Part shown: positions 10,333 to 22,889 of the stretch, in pieces
Position numbering within the stretch: the stretch's first letter is position 1
How the letters are laid out: each line of letters starts with the position of its first letter
NCBI GenBank assembly: GCA_037953625.1
Contig: CM075654.1
Location: 48,305,001 to 48,369,000, forward strand
Source: Crotalaria pallida
Taxonomy: Eukaryota > Streptophyta > Magnoliopsida > Fabales > Fabaceae
DNA length: 64,000 nucleotides
Direction of reading: 5' to 3'
Translations under genes and position numbers: made by a program
The notes under the pieces: generated by a model
The model's database searches: none
What the model saw: the letters and a program-made list of their open reading frames with translations, nothing else
What the model was told of the DNA's origin: nothing

Positions 10333-10694
10333 GGCAAAATCATTAAATTGGTCTCTCAAGTTACTTTTAGGTTATAAATCAGTTCTTTAAGTTTTTCTTT
10401 TGTTTTAAATAAGTTCTATCAATTGTTGCCGTCTAACAAATTCGTCATTTCCGTTAATTTTTTCCGTTAAGTGTCACATGTCACACAATTAATGGTGCCA
10501 AGTGTTAAAAAATGATCTAATTTTTTTTTAAAATTTTTCTTATGGTGCCACATGTTACTTAAAGAAGAAAATTAATGGAAAGGAATTAATTTGTCGCACG
10601 GCAACAACTTTCAAGACTTTTTTGAAAAAGAAAAACTTAAAGAATTGATTCATAACCTAAAAATAATTTAAGGGACCAATTTAATAATTTTACC
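10333..10694. mobile_element. TIR element, ~360 bp
   Basis: The left end ggcaaaatcattaaattggt matches the inverted right end ggtaaaattattaaattggt. The arms run on together through aggttataaatcagttctt and tttaagtttttctttt. Non-coding centre. Probably a non-autonomous DNA transposon. Confidence 0.75.
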
Positions 10695-10810
10695 TAAAAA
10701 TATCAACATTTAATATGTTAAAATTTGAGAAAACTAATTAGGGTGGGAGGGAGCATTTTCTAGTAATTATCATATGGACGAATAGGGAATATCAAATGAG
10801 AAAATAGAGA

Positions 10811-10956
10811 ATGCATCGACAGTGTAAAGGTTTTTACACCATCATTACATTATCCACCATTCATCTGTTTATGGTCGTTGGCTTTTAGATTAAAGTAATA
10901 CAAATTAATGGTAGATGATGAACTGATGATGTAAAAACTTTACACCGTCAGTGCAT
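10811..10956. mobile_element. MITE, 'GCACTGACGGTGTAAA' family, copy 1
   Basis: Inverted ends atgcatcgacagtgtaaagg and (inverted right end) atgcactgacggtgtaaagt, total about 146 bases, non-coding. A second member lies at 50591-50738 with the same ends and a similar middle (caccattcat, ttaatctaaaagtcaac versus its inverse). Confidence 0.8.
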
Positions 10957-10990
10957 ACCCATTAATCTCATATCAGATATGATCTTATGA

Positions 10991-11270
10991 ATTACTACAT
11001 TCCTTCCTGACTATAACTATTTGGGATGGTCTTTTGCTCGTATTAAACAAGTTAGTTAATATATATAGTTAGTAATATAGATAATATTTAATATATTTTT
11101 TCAAAATTACTTGTATAATTATTATTGAGAATATAAAAAATATTGAGTAAATAGATTTATAAAAAAAATAATAATTAATGTCATTAAAAATTTCATTAAG
11201 TGTTTATAAAAACAGACAAAACCCTCTTATTATCTAATGCTTATATTTAATGAGTGAAGAAATATAATAA
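10991..11270. mobile_element. MITE of the 7.1/49.9-kb family, degraded
   Basis: The left end (ttccttcctgactataact) and inner words (tatattttttcaaaattac, aattattattgagaatataaaa) match the elements at 6433-7775 and 49826-50103. The right end is poorly preserved and the boundary is approximate. Confidence 0.4.
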
Positions 11271-11299
11271 AGATGATAAATATTAAAATAACCTTAAAA

Positions 11300-12715
11300 C
11301 ATGTATGGCTGATGTGACACTTTCACAAATTTTTATCAAATTTTATATTTTTTAAAAATAATCACAAATTCTCAAAAAATTGTTCTTGTTCTTAAGTAAA
11401 ACTAAAGTAAGGATAATTCGTGATTTCAAAAAACCATTACTAACATTAAATAATTATTTTTTCTCGACATCTTTTTGAACATTTGGTGGTAAAGTTTTTA
11501 TACTTTTTAAGTAGCAAATATGGGCTGGTCCGGCCCATTCGGGCCACTAATTTTTTGGGTTGGGTTAGGTTGGCCCATTTTATATTGGACCAGTCATTTC
11601 ATTAGTCCAGCATGTAATATAACATCCTGAATTTGATATCCAATTTAATCAGAATAATTTTGATTGAAAATAATGAAAATCATAGGAATAAGTGAGGATT
11701 TATTAAGAGAAAAGCATGTCAGAGTTAGGAAGCCTTAACAAAGAGTAATAGAGTTCTAGTGTAGTTGATCGGACCTCATTCCGACCAAATTCCATCTTAG
11801 CCGATCAACTAGCAACGTGCAGGGTCACGGACCCAACTTGATCGAAGTAAGCCGAGCCTATCGAGACGATCCGCGATGGACGAATTATACGCACCTGTCT
11901 TAGCCATGTACAGTCGACCACCGCAAGTCGCCTTATACTAACCGACTATAAGTTCGGCCTTCTACCGGCCGACTAGCGAAAGACTAAGTCAACTTTGTAT
12001 CGACGCCAAGATATCTCGGTCTTCACGCGCTGAGCACTTCACTTTATTCTCTTATTCTTAGTAGGTGCTTCCCAGAACCCGAGCACCGAGATCCTAACAC
12101 GACAAGCTATAGCCAAGCACTTGCGCTCGAACAGACTACTTGCACATCGTTATTGGCGCTTACGACTTGCAGGTCGTAACACCTCCTTAGTTTTTGAACG
12201 GGTCGTTCAAAATTCAGTTTTTGAACGGGTCGTAAGGGAGTGTTACGACCGCAGGTCATGAGCAACCTCTACAACCCGTGTAAAAGTAGTTTTTTTAAAA
12301 AGGGCACAAAAGGAATAAATTATAGTATTGGGGTGGCATTAGTAGATCATGGGGTGACAAAATAATTTCCCTAACAAAGACTAACACTAAAAATTAGCAG
12401 GAAAAAATTTCAGAAAATTACATTCATTCACTATTATTGGCATTAGTCATCCAAGAAATTTTCATATTAGAGTAGCACTCTCTACTTGACATTATAGAGA
12501 GTTAGTAGCTCGAATGTAAAACTCGAACAATACCAACCATAAAGAAAACAATTATAGAGTTGAGGAAAAAGGGATGAGTCGGGTAACTCGACAGCAAACC
12601 CGAACCCGTACTGTTTCTACACGGGTATGTCCCTTTTTTAAATGGGTCTATCCTCTTTTGGTGTGTTGGACGGGTCTAACCGGACCCGAACCCGTGGGTT
12701 GGGCAGGATCTTGCT
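11300..12715. other. Uncharacterised repeat-like interval
   Basis: No coding sequence seen. Composition changes at about 11720-12250, which is less AT-rich than its neighbours. Features are a 20-base imperfect palindrome TTACGACTTGCAGGTCGTAA at 12160-12179, a duplicated word agtttttgaacgggtcgt (about 12190 and 12217), and a partial inverted echo gttacgaccgcaggtc at 12242. At 12590-12715 are cgggt/acccg-rich words of a kind common in plant repeats. It could be an LTR fragment, but I cannot define ends. Confidence 0.4.
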
Positions 12716-12721
12716 CACCCT

Positions 12722-13860
12722 AGGTAGAGGTTCCAAGTGTGTGTCCTTTAGGTGAACAACACATAGAGACTGTTCTGTCGTAGAGTTCTTGGACTTGAAC
12801 TATCCGGTCAAGTGTCCATTCCTTCTACTTGTTGCTATTAGACGTAAGGATGATACCTTGAATACCAAGTTACCCACTCTCTTGTCGATTATTTGGATGT
12901 TGTGTGTGTCTATGTGAGCAAGGTAGGTACATACCTTCTTGTCTTGTTAGCTTATATATATAAGGCTTACTCGCTCTACCGTTGTCTGCTGCCTCAATGA
13001 TGAGCTGGCATGATTCCCGTTAACGACAACGACTTTATGGCGGTATCATAACGTGTGAAATCCTAAACTCAACGGTACCTCTCCTAAACAATTCCTAGGA
13101 TTCCTTCATACGTGCTGCTGGTGTGATGGCTTCCTCATAATTGGGTCATAAGGTGCTTCTTACTAGTAAACCGGTTATAGAGTGTAATTGGGCCTTAGCA
13201 TGCCTTATAACGATAAACCGGTTAGGGGGTGCAATTGGGCCTTGGGCCTTAGAAAGCCTTATACCGATAAACCAGTTTAGAGAGCGTAGTTGGACCTTAA
13301 AAGGCCTCGTACCAGTACACCGATTTTAGGGTGTAATCTTCTGATCCATAATAGAGACTATTGAACATCTTTTCATGTGGTGCCCTGTTGTACAAGCAGC
13401 TTCGTTTTCTTCTCTTCTATCAATTCGGTTTGAGACACATGAACCTCAACTAGTAGCAATTGCAAACATGGCTATGACTTCAAAATAGGAAATCAGAAGT
13501 GCGACTGTGATAGCACAACAGACCGTGGAACTAAGAAGGTTCACTGCTGGCTACAACCTCCCATTGCATTGGCATAAACTAAACACTGACGCTATATGTT
13601 TTGGTGATGGATCAACTGGATTAAGGGCTATTAAGCCTATTATTAGAGATGACCAAGGCTCGGTTGAAGTTTCTAGACCAAAACTAGTTGAAGGTATTTG
13701 CTCGCCCATCGTTGCAGAAAGTATGGCACCATGAATGGGTCTTAAACTTGCACTTGATAATAGATGTACAAGAGTGACAACAAATTCAGACTCAATTTCC
13801 CTTTGTAATGCTATCAATGGTGGGCACATTCCATTTGAAATTCATCTACCGGTTCTAGAT
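12722..13860 (+). pseudogene. LINE-type zf-RVT plus RNase H fragment, copy B (interrupted)
   Basis: Second copy of the relic at 2296-2875. It is cut by a 576-base insertion at 12775-13350, after which the frame resumes at agagactattgaacatc. This copy keeps the T that copy A lost, so the frame runs on from LNTDA through CFGDGSTG and IIRDDQG. It has its own stop at 13732 (an Arg codon in copy A is TGA here) and a short deletion near 13470-13520. The two copies are therefore broken at different places, so at least some of the damage came after duplication. RNase H acidic residues seen are Asp in LNTDA, Glu in AESMAP and Asp in the NSDS-like motif. Confidence 0.75.
12775..13350. mobile_element. 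Insertion in RNase H relic, with degenerate tandem repeats
   Basis: Bounded by atagagactgtt (12763-12774) and atagagactatt (13351-13362), a probable 9-12-base target duplication, compared with the uninterrupted copy at 2340. Its right half (about 13140-13345) contains about four degenerate units of 50-60 bases, each with a gataaaccggtt-like word and gtgcaattgggcctt. A 62-codon open frame there is a by-product of the repeats. I see no inverted ends or coding domain, so the class is unknown. Confidence 0.6.
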
Positions 13861-14130
13861 TGTGATGAAACGATAAAAAAAATTTAAGACTTCCAAGTTA
13901 CTTATATCTAAAATTGTAGTCAGCCTACACACTTGCTAGCTAGCATCTATTGTTAGATCTTTTCCTTCCGGTTTATGGAGAGATAATACTCTTTCATATA
14001 CATCCAAAACTGTTTTGACAAACCTGTTATTTTTATAATGAAATATATATTTCCCATTAAAAAAAATAAGTGATATATAAGAAGCTAGAGCTTAGTGCTT
14101 CAGTAGATTCTACATATATTAACACTAGTT

Positions 14131-14573
14131 TATAAGTTGTAGTTTAATTTATTCGTTATAACTACAGTAATAAGGATTTTGAAATTACATGATTTTCACA
14201 CATTATACATTATAGAGACAGAAGGAATACGATTACTAACCTCTATCCATTGCTAGAGTTGTTAGAGTTAGAGTTTCTATTCCTTTGTCTCCTCTACTAT
14301 TTTTTTCTATGCTATTTGTTTTGTTTAGCCGTTCTGTGATGGGGAGAGAAAAGAATACCCTATGGCTAGGAACAGGACCTGTTTCTTATAAAAAGTAAAA
14401 ACCCTAACTATTATCCATTGGCTTCCATCAAGCTAACGGACCTTCAGAAACAATCCCCTTCTTATCTAAATATGATTTAGCCCATTAATATTTAATCATT
14501 TATTTACTAAACACACATCAATACATGTCACATGCACATCACATTAGACATACTAAGATATTAAAATCTTACA
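14131..14573 (-). repeat. 3' LTR of copia element
   Basis: 443 bases, highly similar to 27668-28123. On the minus strand it begins TGTAAGATTTTAATATC and ends ACAACTTATA. The right LTR carries an extra gttagaaggaagaaagttc-type stretch and lacks a short aaaccctaactattatcca-type stretch. Confidence 0.88.
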
Positions 14574-14586
14574 TTCTCCCACTTGG
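14572..14586 (-). other. Polypurine tract of copia element
   Basis: On the minus strand CCAAGTGGGAGAAT runs directly into the 3' LTR start TGTAAG. It primes plus-strand DNA synthesis in the family. Confidence 0.75.
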
Positions 14587-15599
14587 CTCATGTGACATAA
14601 TTCAACATTATGGTCTAATAAACAAAATAATTAAATAAACAATTAATGCGCATTTACATGGCTAAATCATTTTATACTTAGATACTCTATTAATCATGAT
14701 TAAAGATAGTAACTAATTCGGGTCATGGCGGTTGTACATCATTTGTTCGACATAGTTCCTTCCATGTACCACAAAATACTTTTCCTTAACACGATCTATA
14801 ATTGGGAAATACATAATTGGTCCATAATGTCTATATTCAAGACAATACCTGCTTACATTACTCTAATACAATAATGCATGCTGTTCTAGAAAACAGATAA
14901 TCAGAAACATAACAAACATATCATAAATAAGCTCAAAGTGTCAATTACATCATACATATAAGGATGTCAACATCAAATTCAATTTTACTTAATAACAGTA
15001 ATGTCTATACTTTCAACATGTTCAATAAATGTTTAGGCAATAACCCTTCTTTCAATGGATTAACAATCATAAGATTGGTGCTAACATGCTCTATTGACAA
15101 TCTTTGTTTCTGATCTCATTCTTTAGAGACAAAGTACTTCATTCACATACTTTTAGCACCTTTATAGTATTTGGCATTGCTGCAAAATATCACAGTACGT
15201 TTTCAGCGGCTAAGCAATATTGTCGACAGTTCTAAGCCCCGAAATAAAATTTTGCAATCAATTAGTTTGAATTGTAACCTCAAAACTTGTTACAAATTCA
15301 ACATTCCGATCACCTCAATGTGATCATTCATTACAAAAATAAACATGTATTTATTCGTTCCATGCTAATACCTCAAGACTTTATGAGTATAGTTAATACT
15401 TCCTTAACGTAAATTTTATTCATTCTAAATCATTCTAGTACTTTAATGATATAAGCTTTCTGAGATAAGCCTAATATTTCATGTGACATATTCTAGAATA
15501 TTCATTTTCTAATCACATGACTCGACTCACCTATATCTTCCACTCAAAGTTACTAGAAAAACATCTTAGTCTCGTGTAAAAGACCAAAATAATAAGTTG

Positions 15600-16560
15600 C
15601 AAGCAAAATATAATCAACATACAAAATCAACATAATAAACTCACTCTCACTGACCTTCAGATACTTACACAAGTTAATTGTGTAATTGTGTTCCCTTAAA
15701 TCTAAAACAAACAATAGTATCATTGACTTTCTTTCAGATACTATTGGTGGGATGTTTGTTTAAATTTGTGCATTAATTTCCTTAAATTTTCACATTATGT
15801 GTTCATTCTTTTCAATTGAGAACCACATTAGTGGGTCATCCATATAAACATCCTCCTCTAAAATTCATAAAAGTTGTTTTCACATTCTTCTACTGCAGTT
15901 CCAAATCATTACGGACTACATATGCCATGATGATAATATTGAATTAATTCTTTCAGGTAATTGGTCAAAATATCTCATTAATGGTTAATGCCAACTTTGC
16001 GAGGGAAATCATTGACAATAAATTTGGCCTTGTAACATTCAAGGTTGTCACGAGAGTTATATTTGGTCCAAAAGACTCACTTACCCCCAACTCTCGTGTA
16101 ACCTTTAAGCAATTTTACAAGGTCTCACATATAAAAATATTTATCAATAATATCATAACTTACGGCATGTAAAACAACACATCGTTATCATTAATGACTA
16201 AGTCAAATTCATATTCTTGTAGATAAACCACTTAAAACATTCGAAATAGCAATTTCTTTTTTTTTAATACTATTTCTCGTGGTTCTTCTAAAGTAGAATC
16301 GTTGTGAATAGTGGATTCATTTCGTACTTTATTGTTATACAATTCAACAATAAAAGAAACTATTGTTGAGGTAGAAGAACAAATTACAAATTACAGGAAC
16401 TTGCACCCTAACTCCGTTAATTTCCACGTTATGTGGAACTATACTCCCACTAATTTCACCATTCTCAATGAACTTGATATTCTCAGTTTGAATAATTCTT
16501 GTATTATGGTTAGAACAATAGGGTCTATACCTTTTGATTTATTTGGATAATCAGTGAAAT
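15600..16560 (-). pseudogene. Decayed copia pol (integrase C-terminus to reverse transcriptase)
   Basis: Minus-strand translation gives pieces in different frames. Around 16400-16550 are a YPNKSKGI-like motif and KFIENGEISGS. About 800 bases further on, near 15610-15660, is a palm motif reading LYVDYILLA, in which the second Asp of the catalytic YVDD is replaced by Tyr (15610-15621). Frameshifts and stops separate them. Reverse transcription by this copy is not possible. Confidence 0.7.
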
Positions 16561-17349
16561 ATTCACTGATGTTTTATATCCATTTTTTTTTATTGCGGAT
16601 TGCAATCCTTGTTTCTGCTCGACAACCTTAAACATGCAGGTGCCTTAAATTGGGTATCCTATAAACACACAGTTCAAAATTGTCTTGAGGAGTTTAACAA
16701 ACAGTTACAAATGTTGCCCATTTTAATTAATTCTTTCATGTTAGTCATCATCTCTATTGTACTTGATAACATTCATCTATATGTACTTAACTTTCTACTT
16801 TATTCAAGTGAATTTTCAAGACATAACTATAACATGAATAGTTATCAATAAAGATGATGACATACCTTTTCCTTTTCTAAAAGAAAGTTAACATCAGAGG
16901 TCCACAAGTTTTGAAGAACACATTTTCAAGAATTAAGCTGGGTACTTCTTGTGGCTCCTTTCTTTGCATGTTTGGTTTTCTTGCCTTTAATACAGTCTAC
17001 ACAAATAATTAAGACAATAAAATCCAAATCTGGAAAGACTTTGTTCCATATAAAGCTTTCCAATTTTTCCTTGGATTTATGACACAAACACTTATGTCAC
17101 AAATTAGCAAAAAATCATTTAAAAATTCAATTTATATAACTATCACTAAGATACAAATAGCAATGTGATAATTATACATAAATAAATTGAAACATCCATA
17201 ACCAAACATAAAAGAGTATCTAGTAACATCAATCCTAGATAACAAACCAAACTCCTAGAAAAACTAGGTACCTAAAAGGTCTCCAATAAGTCTTGGTGAT
17301 GCCCAATATCAAGGATTAAACATTAAATCCTGACATGTTCTACTAGAAC

Positions 17350-19968
17350 TGTAACACCCTCACTTTTAATTAGTTAAAATTAGGTTTTATTAAAATTCGT
17401 ACGTGAAAATTTCGACGAGAATCCGACAAAATTTCCTCTGTTTATCGGACCTCACAAAAAATTTGCATCTTTTAAACCTGTCAGTCCAGAATATTACAAA
17501 ATCTAAAATTATATTTAACTTCGGCTACCTCACACTAATACCCTTTTCAAAAATAATATAAGTTTCTAGGCTTCTAAAAAAAATAAACCATAATAATTAC
17601 ACCTAATTAATTTAGGTTCTCTCGTGACTAAATTACACTCCACGGTGTGGAGTGTACCCCTATTCGGCCATGACTTGGGTAAGCTCCACTTCTGTACCTG
17701 TAAAAATATAGCAAGAAGGGTAGCATTACACAGAACTTAGGAAATAATTTCTAAGAAGTCATAATAATAAACTAAGCCTAACATTTATATTTACATCGTA
17801 ATAATCATAATCATTTTCAAGTATTTCACAACAAAAACATGCATCATTCACAATCACAAAATGTGGCATTTCCTTCAAAATTATTTTCTTAACTTTCTTT
17901 TTCAGCTTTCTTAGTTTTTCTCATCTTTCCTCTTTCCTTTCTTCTTTTCTTTCCTTTCTTGTCTTTTCTTATAAAGTACCATTAGGTATTTTTGTATGCA
18001 CCTGTTAGGATGGTGTCTTCACCCAATAGGATTTCTTACCTTCACCCAGGATTTTCTTACCGCATAGACAATTAGCTCGTTAGGGCCTTTTCTTTGTTCT
18101 TTTCTTTCGTGTTTCCTTACATGTTTCATTATTTATTTTATTGATTTACCAGGCAGCTATTGATGTCGCGCGAGTTCCAAACACCTAACGAGACTTTGGA
18201 TCTATGGGATTTACTTACCTGAGTGAGGACTTCACCTATTGGGAATTCGAGTCTATTCCTTAAAATAGACTCTGTCCTAACAGGGCACCTAATGGGTACG
18301 GATACTCGACACGCGATCAATAGCTGCTGCCTTTTGTTTAATTCATTTATTTCAATGACAATCCAGTCCAGTTTAATTCAAACATATTTGATTCACAATA
18401 ACATGCAGCAGTCAAATTTTTACTCCATAATTAAATACCAGCCGTATATCATCCAATAATCAATAAAAATAATCAAAATAATTAATCAATTCATAACCAA
18501 CCAAATAATCAATAAAAATAATCAATTCATCAAAACTTAAGCGTATTCATTTCTTTAATTTAATAACAAACTTATTACCAACATTAACTACCCTATTGTT
18601 CATTATTCTAATTAATCTTTTCTACTCCTAGCCACCACTATAAACAACCTAGAAATCATGTCCTAAATTAAGGTAATACAACCCTCTTACCTGGGATCCT
18701 AGCAATAGAAACAATATATCGTTCGCGTCCGCGTCTTACTCGAGGGTCAGGGACAACATTAACGTGTTGGATCTAAACAGGGACACGCGTTAAAAATAAT
18801 TATAACATTAAATATATATATATATATATATATCTAAATATCATAAACTAAATTCATTTTTGTCAAAATAATAACTATATATCATTATACGATAAAAATA
18901 TATTCTTTTTCTCCAAAACTTCTTTTTATTTGAAAATATAGGGATAATAAAAATATTGATGGATCGTCGAATAAATTACATGAATGGATAGAGGGAGTTG
19001 AGAAGGTTATTTACCTAAGACGGATTTGAGATTGAACGGTTGGATTTTGAATAATCAGACAGAGAAGATTAAAAAACTGAATTTTCTCCCTTTCTCTCGC
19101 TGCAACTCTTATGTTCTACGCTTTCTCTTTCTCTTTCTCTCTAATACTCCTTCTGCCTTTCTGTTTCTTTCCTTCTTTTTTTTTTTTTTTTTTATATATA
19201 TATATATATATGCTTTAGTTTTACGGTGAGATTTGTTGGGCTTCTTTTCTTCTTTTCTTTTTTTTTAAATTTTGGTTGGGTTACGGTGGGGGTAATGGGT
19301 AGCTTATTAGGAATATTATATTTTATGTTTTGTTCTCATTTGTGAGTTAATGTGTGCAGGTATTTTGTATTATAACTAAAAATTTGATGATCCTAAAAAT
19401 AAAATACATCTAAGTAAAACAATGTTGTATTTTTAGTTACTCAAAACGGATTGAAAAATAATAAAGTTATCGATCCCTCCGAATAGCCATTGCGTAAGAA
19501 AAATTTTCGAAATTCAAAAGTAAATATATTTTCTCAATCATGATATTAAATTTGATAAAATATGATATTTATAATTTTGAAATAAAAGATCATTGTATAT
19601 AACTTATACCGGTAATATATTAAACAAGTCCAGAAGCTAAAAATAAAACAGTCTCCGAACACTATGAAAATTTACAGAAACACCCAAAATATTAAGTTAA
19701 ACATATTTTTCTAAAAAAACTATTTATAAAAATGTCTCTAAAGCTTGCTACTTGAGCTCCCTGTCAAAATGTTAATTATACTAAATAAAAGTACTACTTT
19801 ATTTTTGGAAAACGTATGATAACAAATTTATACTTATTTTGACTAGTAAAACAAATTTCAATTAAAATGATGAAATCAAAATTTTATTACAACACTCAAA
19901 TCTTGAAAACACCATATTAAATCATTTAATTATTTTGCTATAGGTATTAGAAATAACGGGATGTTACA
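17350..19968 (-). repeat. 3' LTR of nested gypsy element
   Basis: 2619 bases, near-identical by eye to 22890-25509 with scattered single-base differences and small indels in TA and T runs (for example TA repeats at 18812-18832 and 19193-19211). Short open frames inside (60-78 codons) recur in both LTRs and carry no known motif. Confidence 0.92.
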
Positions 19969-19985
19969 ATTCTCCCCCACTTATT
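19969..19985 (-). other. Polypurine tract of nested gypsy element
   Basis: On the minus strand AATAAGTGGGGGAGAAT abuts the 3' LTR. A conserved GAGGACGAAATTCC word lies just upstream. Confidence 0.85.
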
Positions 19986-22870
19986 GGAATTTCGTCCTCG
20001 AAATTCCGTTCAATTCCTTCAATGGAGAACCATCCCAAACGCAAGGTCTTTCGGCTACGACACTCACTTATTTTCGATTCCACTCCCCCACTTAGAATTG
20101 ACATATCACTTTGCATTAGTACGCCACTAAGTTCTTGCACTCTATGAAGAGTACTGATTCAACTTGGTTAGTCTCGACGTGGAGACTCTATGAGGTTTTT
20201 CTAAGGTTTACTCTTCTTGCGGCTAAACATTTCAAGAGTCTCACTAATAAGACTCCTAATGGGTCTTGGATTCTCCAAAAATCAGGTTTAACTTCCCAAG
20301 GAAGTTGGGAATGGTTTCTAGGATCAACTGGGTTCCCTCAGGAATTCTACATCAAAAGTTTGAGGAGGGTACTACTACATTCTAAACGACAATGCCCTCA
20401 AGGGTTTGATTATAGTCTAACCCACAACATACAACTTATTTACTACTCCTAGGCCCTAATCAAGAACATACATCAATCAAATATTCATATATCACGTCAA
20501 TCATTCAAGATTCAAATATACACATAACATTTCACTTCAGCATATACTTACAAACATCAACTTGGCTTATTCCCTACTTCCTCCTAATCTAGTCCTTGTT
20601 TACCTTGCCTAACTTAGGGTTAAATCTTACATCTACACAAACATTCATAGCAATCATCACACATTCGAGAATTGGTTCAAAAGGGACTCGGGATAATAGA
20701 ATTTTCATAATTTGTTTGAAATTCCAAAGTTAGAAAAACTAAATAACTGTAACAGGAATGCACTTTCGACAAACATCTCAATTCCATTCCAATTATCATG
20801 AAATTTTCCAAATAGTGTCGCTACTCATGAAAAAACATTATGGTAAATTTTCAGGTCAATCAGAGTCTGTTAGGTTCAGTTTTAACCCTACGATCATCTT
20901 TTCAAACCTCAAAACTATCGAGGGCTGAACCTAAGTCAGTTTTCTTTAAAAGTAATAAACAAACTCCAAATGATCTCAAAATTTAAAGGGACATCAAGTA
21001 TACTTAACCAAAGGTTGAGTAAAATTGTCAAACTGATCGGAGCGTGTTAGGCTTGAGTTTTATCTTGCGTCCGCAGTACGGAGACACTAGAACTGTCAAG
21101 ACTGATTGTAAAGGAAATCGTATTTATTTAAAATACTAACTTGCTCCCAGCAGCTTGAAATTGAACCTAAAACATTTTGTCAACCTTAGGAAGTTTTACA
21201 TAAAATAATTCCAAATCAATCTGAGCATCCCAGCTTGACACTCAGTTTTTTTTATTATCTTAAGAACCCCGATTTTTTGAAAGCATTTTCTTAATAATTA
21301 ATTTCCCTAAAATAAAATATGAAACAACCCATGAAAACCATAAAAATTTATAGAGAATCACCACATGACATAAATACAATCATGCAAATTACTTTATACT
21401 TTTAAAACGTTCATATATTCCTGCTAAATAAATTGTATAAAATCCTGGAAGTAGACCTTGCAACACAAATCTTATCTTTTCAAAAGAAGATACCTCCATC
21501 TAACTTCGTGAGAACTTAGATGAAGGGGTGTAAAATTACTCAAAATTTTCCAACTCAGGAGATAAAAGGGAACATGTTTATTGCTAGAAAATTCATCTTA
21601 GTAAATCTTCAAAAGTTGGAACGGGTACATCCCCTTTGATTTCGAGTTTGAAAACTGAGTTTCATTCCGAATTGAGTAAAGTCACATATAAGGGGTTCCT
21701 ATTTAATCGGCTAGTGACTTGATTTAAGAAATGAGTTAATTCACCGCTCGATTATTTAGGAATCCTTGTTTTCCTTGTTACCTTCTAAAAATTTTGTAGT
21801 GCGACTTAACAACCAATTTGGAATGATTCTGGTTCAGTTCACAACATTGAAATTCATTTTAAATACTATTATGCTTAAAAATCAAGTGACTTATGATATT
21901 AACACTATGCAATAACAGAGTTTTCAGAAATTATTGTGCCAAAACAAAATTCATTTCACATCTCAAAGAATTGCAAGTATCATCAAACTTCACAATTATC
22001 GTTTAGGCATTTCTATAAACTCAGTTAGTATCAAGTACATTTAAAATCAAACATACACAATTATGCACATTTTTCATTTCTATCTATCCTAAGGTTTCAC
22101 AAACACTACACTAATACTATAGACCTAGCAAATCACTACAACTATCTAGGACTGCTTTTCTAGGACTAAGTAACACCTACTACGCTTCCGCTGCGCCACT
22201 CTGATTCAAAAATATCCAGAACATACAATGTGGCACCTATACTAATGACCCTTACATCTCCTAAATTTGGGACATCCCTAAATTCCCAAAATACTCACCG
22301 AAACTTAAGGACGGAATGATTATATCTCCTCATAGATATACACTTGAGGTGATCAGGCTCAAATATGCACCATATCAGTGATATGACCATTCTCATTTTG
22401 CTTAAGTTTGGGTTAGGTGATTCTTCCGTTTCAAAAGTATCGAAGTCTTGAGTTGTGTTGTCACGTTTAGAATTGGCTTGCTTGACCCGAGACTAAAGAT
22501 CACTTTCTCCCGGTGGGGTAGCAACTTAGTGCTCTAGCCCGTTTGGGTATTTCAATTCCTTAGTCCCACCATTTATCCACTTCTAAATATGACCCACTTT
22601 TTCTTCACAAGATTTCGGGTTTTGCTGATAATTATTGAATAACTTAAACAAAATCTAAAAGAAAGCTCAAAAACTCACTATGCTTCTCAAATAGTTTAAG
22701 CAACTTAAAAGAAATCTTAAATACTAGCTATGCTATACTTAGCAACCGACACTATCATTATGCTAGCAACGACACTTATTTACGTTATAAAACATGTCTA
22801 TTCCTAACTACAAGTTACTCGCTTGGTGAGTAAACAACAGGAGTAATGAGTTACTCCAAGGCCGAGGAAA
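19986..22870 (-). other. Interior of nested gypsy element, no recognisable gene
   Basis: No gag, protease, RT, RNase H or integrase motif is seen on either strand. The longest open frame (20135-20452, plus strand, opposite to the element) has no recognisable domain and is probably chance. This resembles large non-autonomous LTR derivatives. Confidence 0.65.
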
Positions 22871-22873
22871 AAC

Positions 22874-22889
22874 TGCTTTGATACCAAAA
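22874..22889 (-). other. Primer-binding site of nested gypsy element
   Basis: On the minus strand TTTGGTATCAAAGCAG directly follows the 5' LTR. It is complementary, with one mismatch, to the 3' end of initiator methionine tRNA (canonical TGGTATCAGAGC). Confidence 0.85.

Noticed and set aside
20135..20452. 105-codon open frame in the nested gypsy interior
   Set aside because: It lies opposite to the element's orientation, has no motif and is surrounded by stop-rich sequence.
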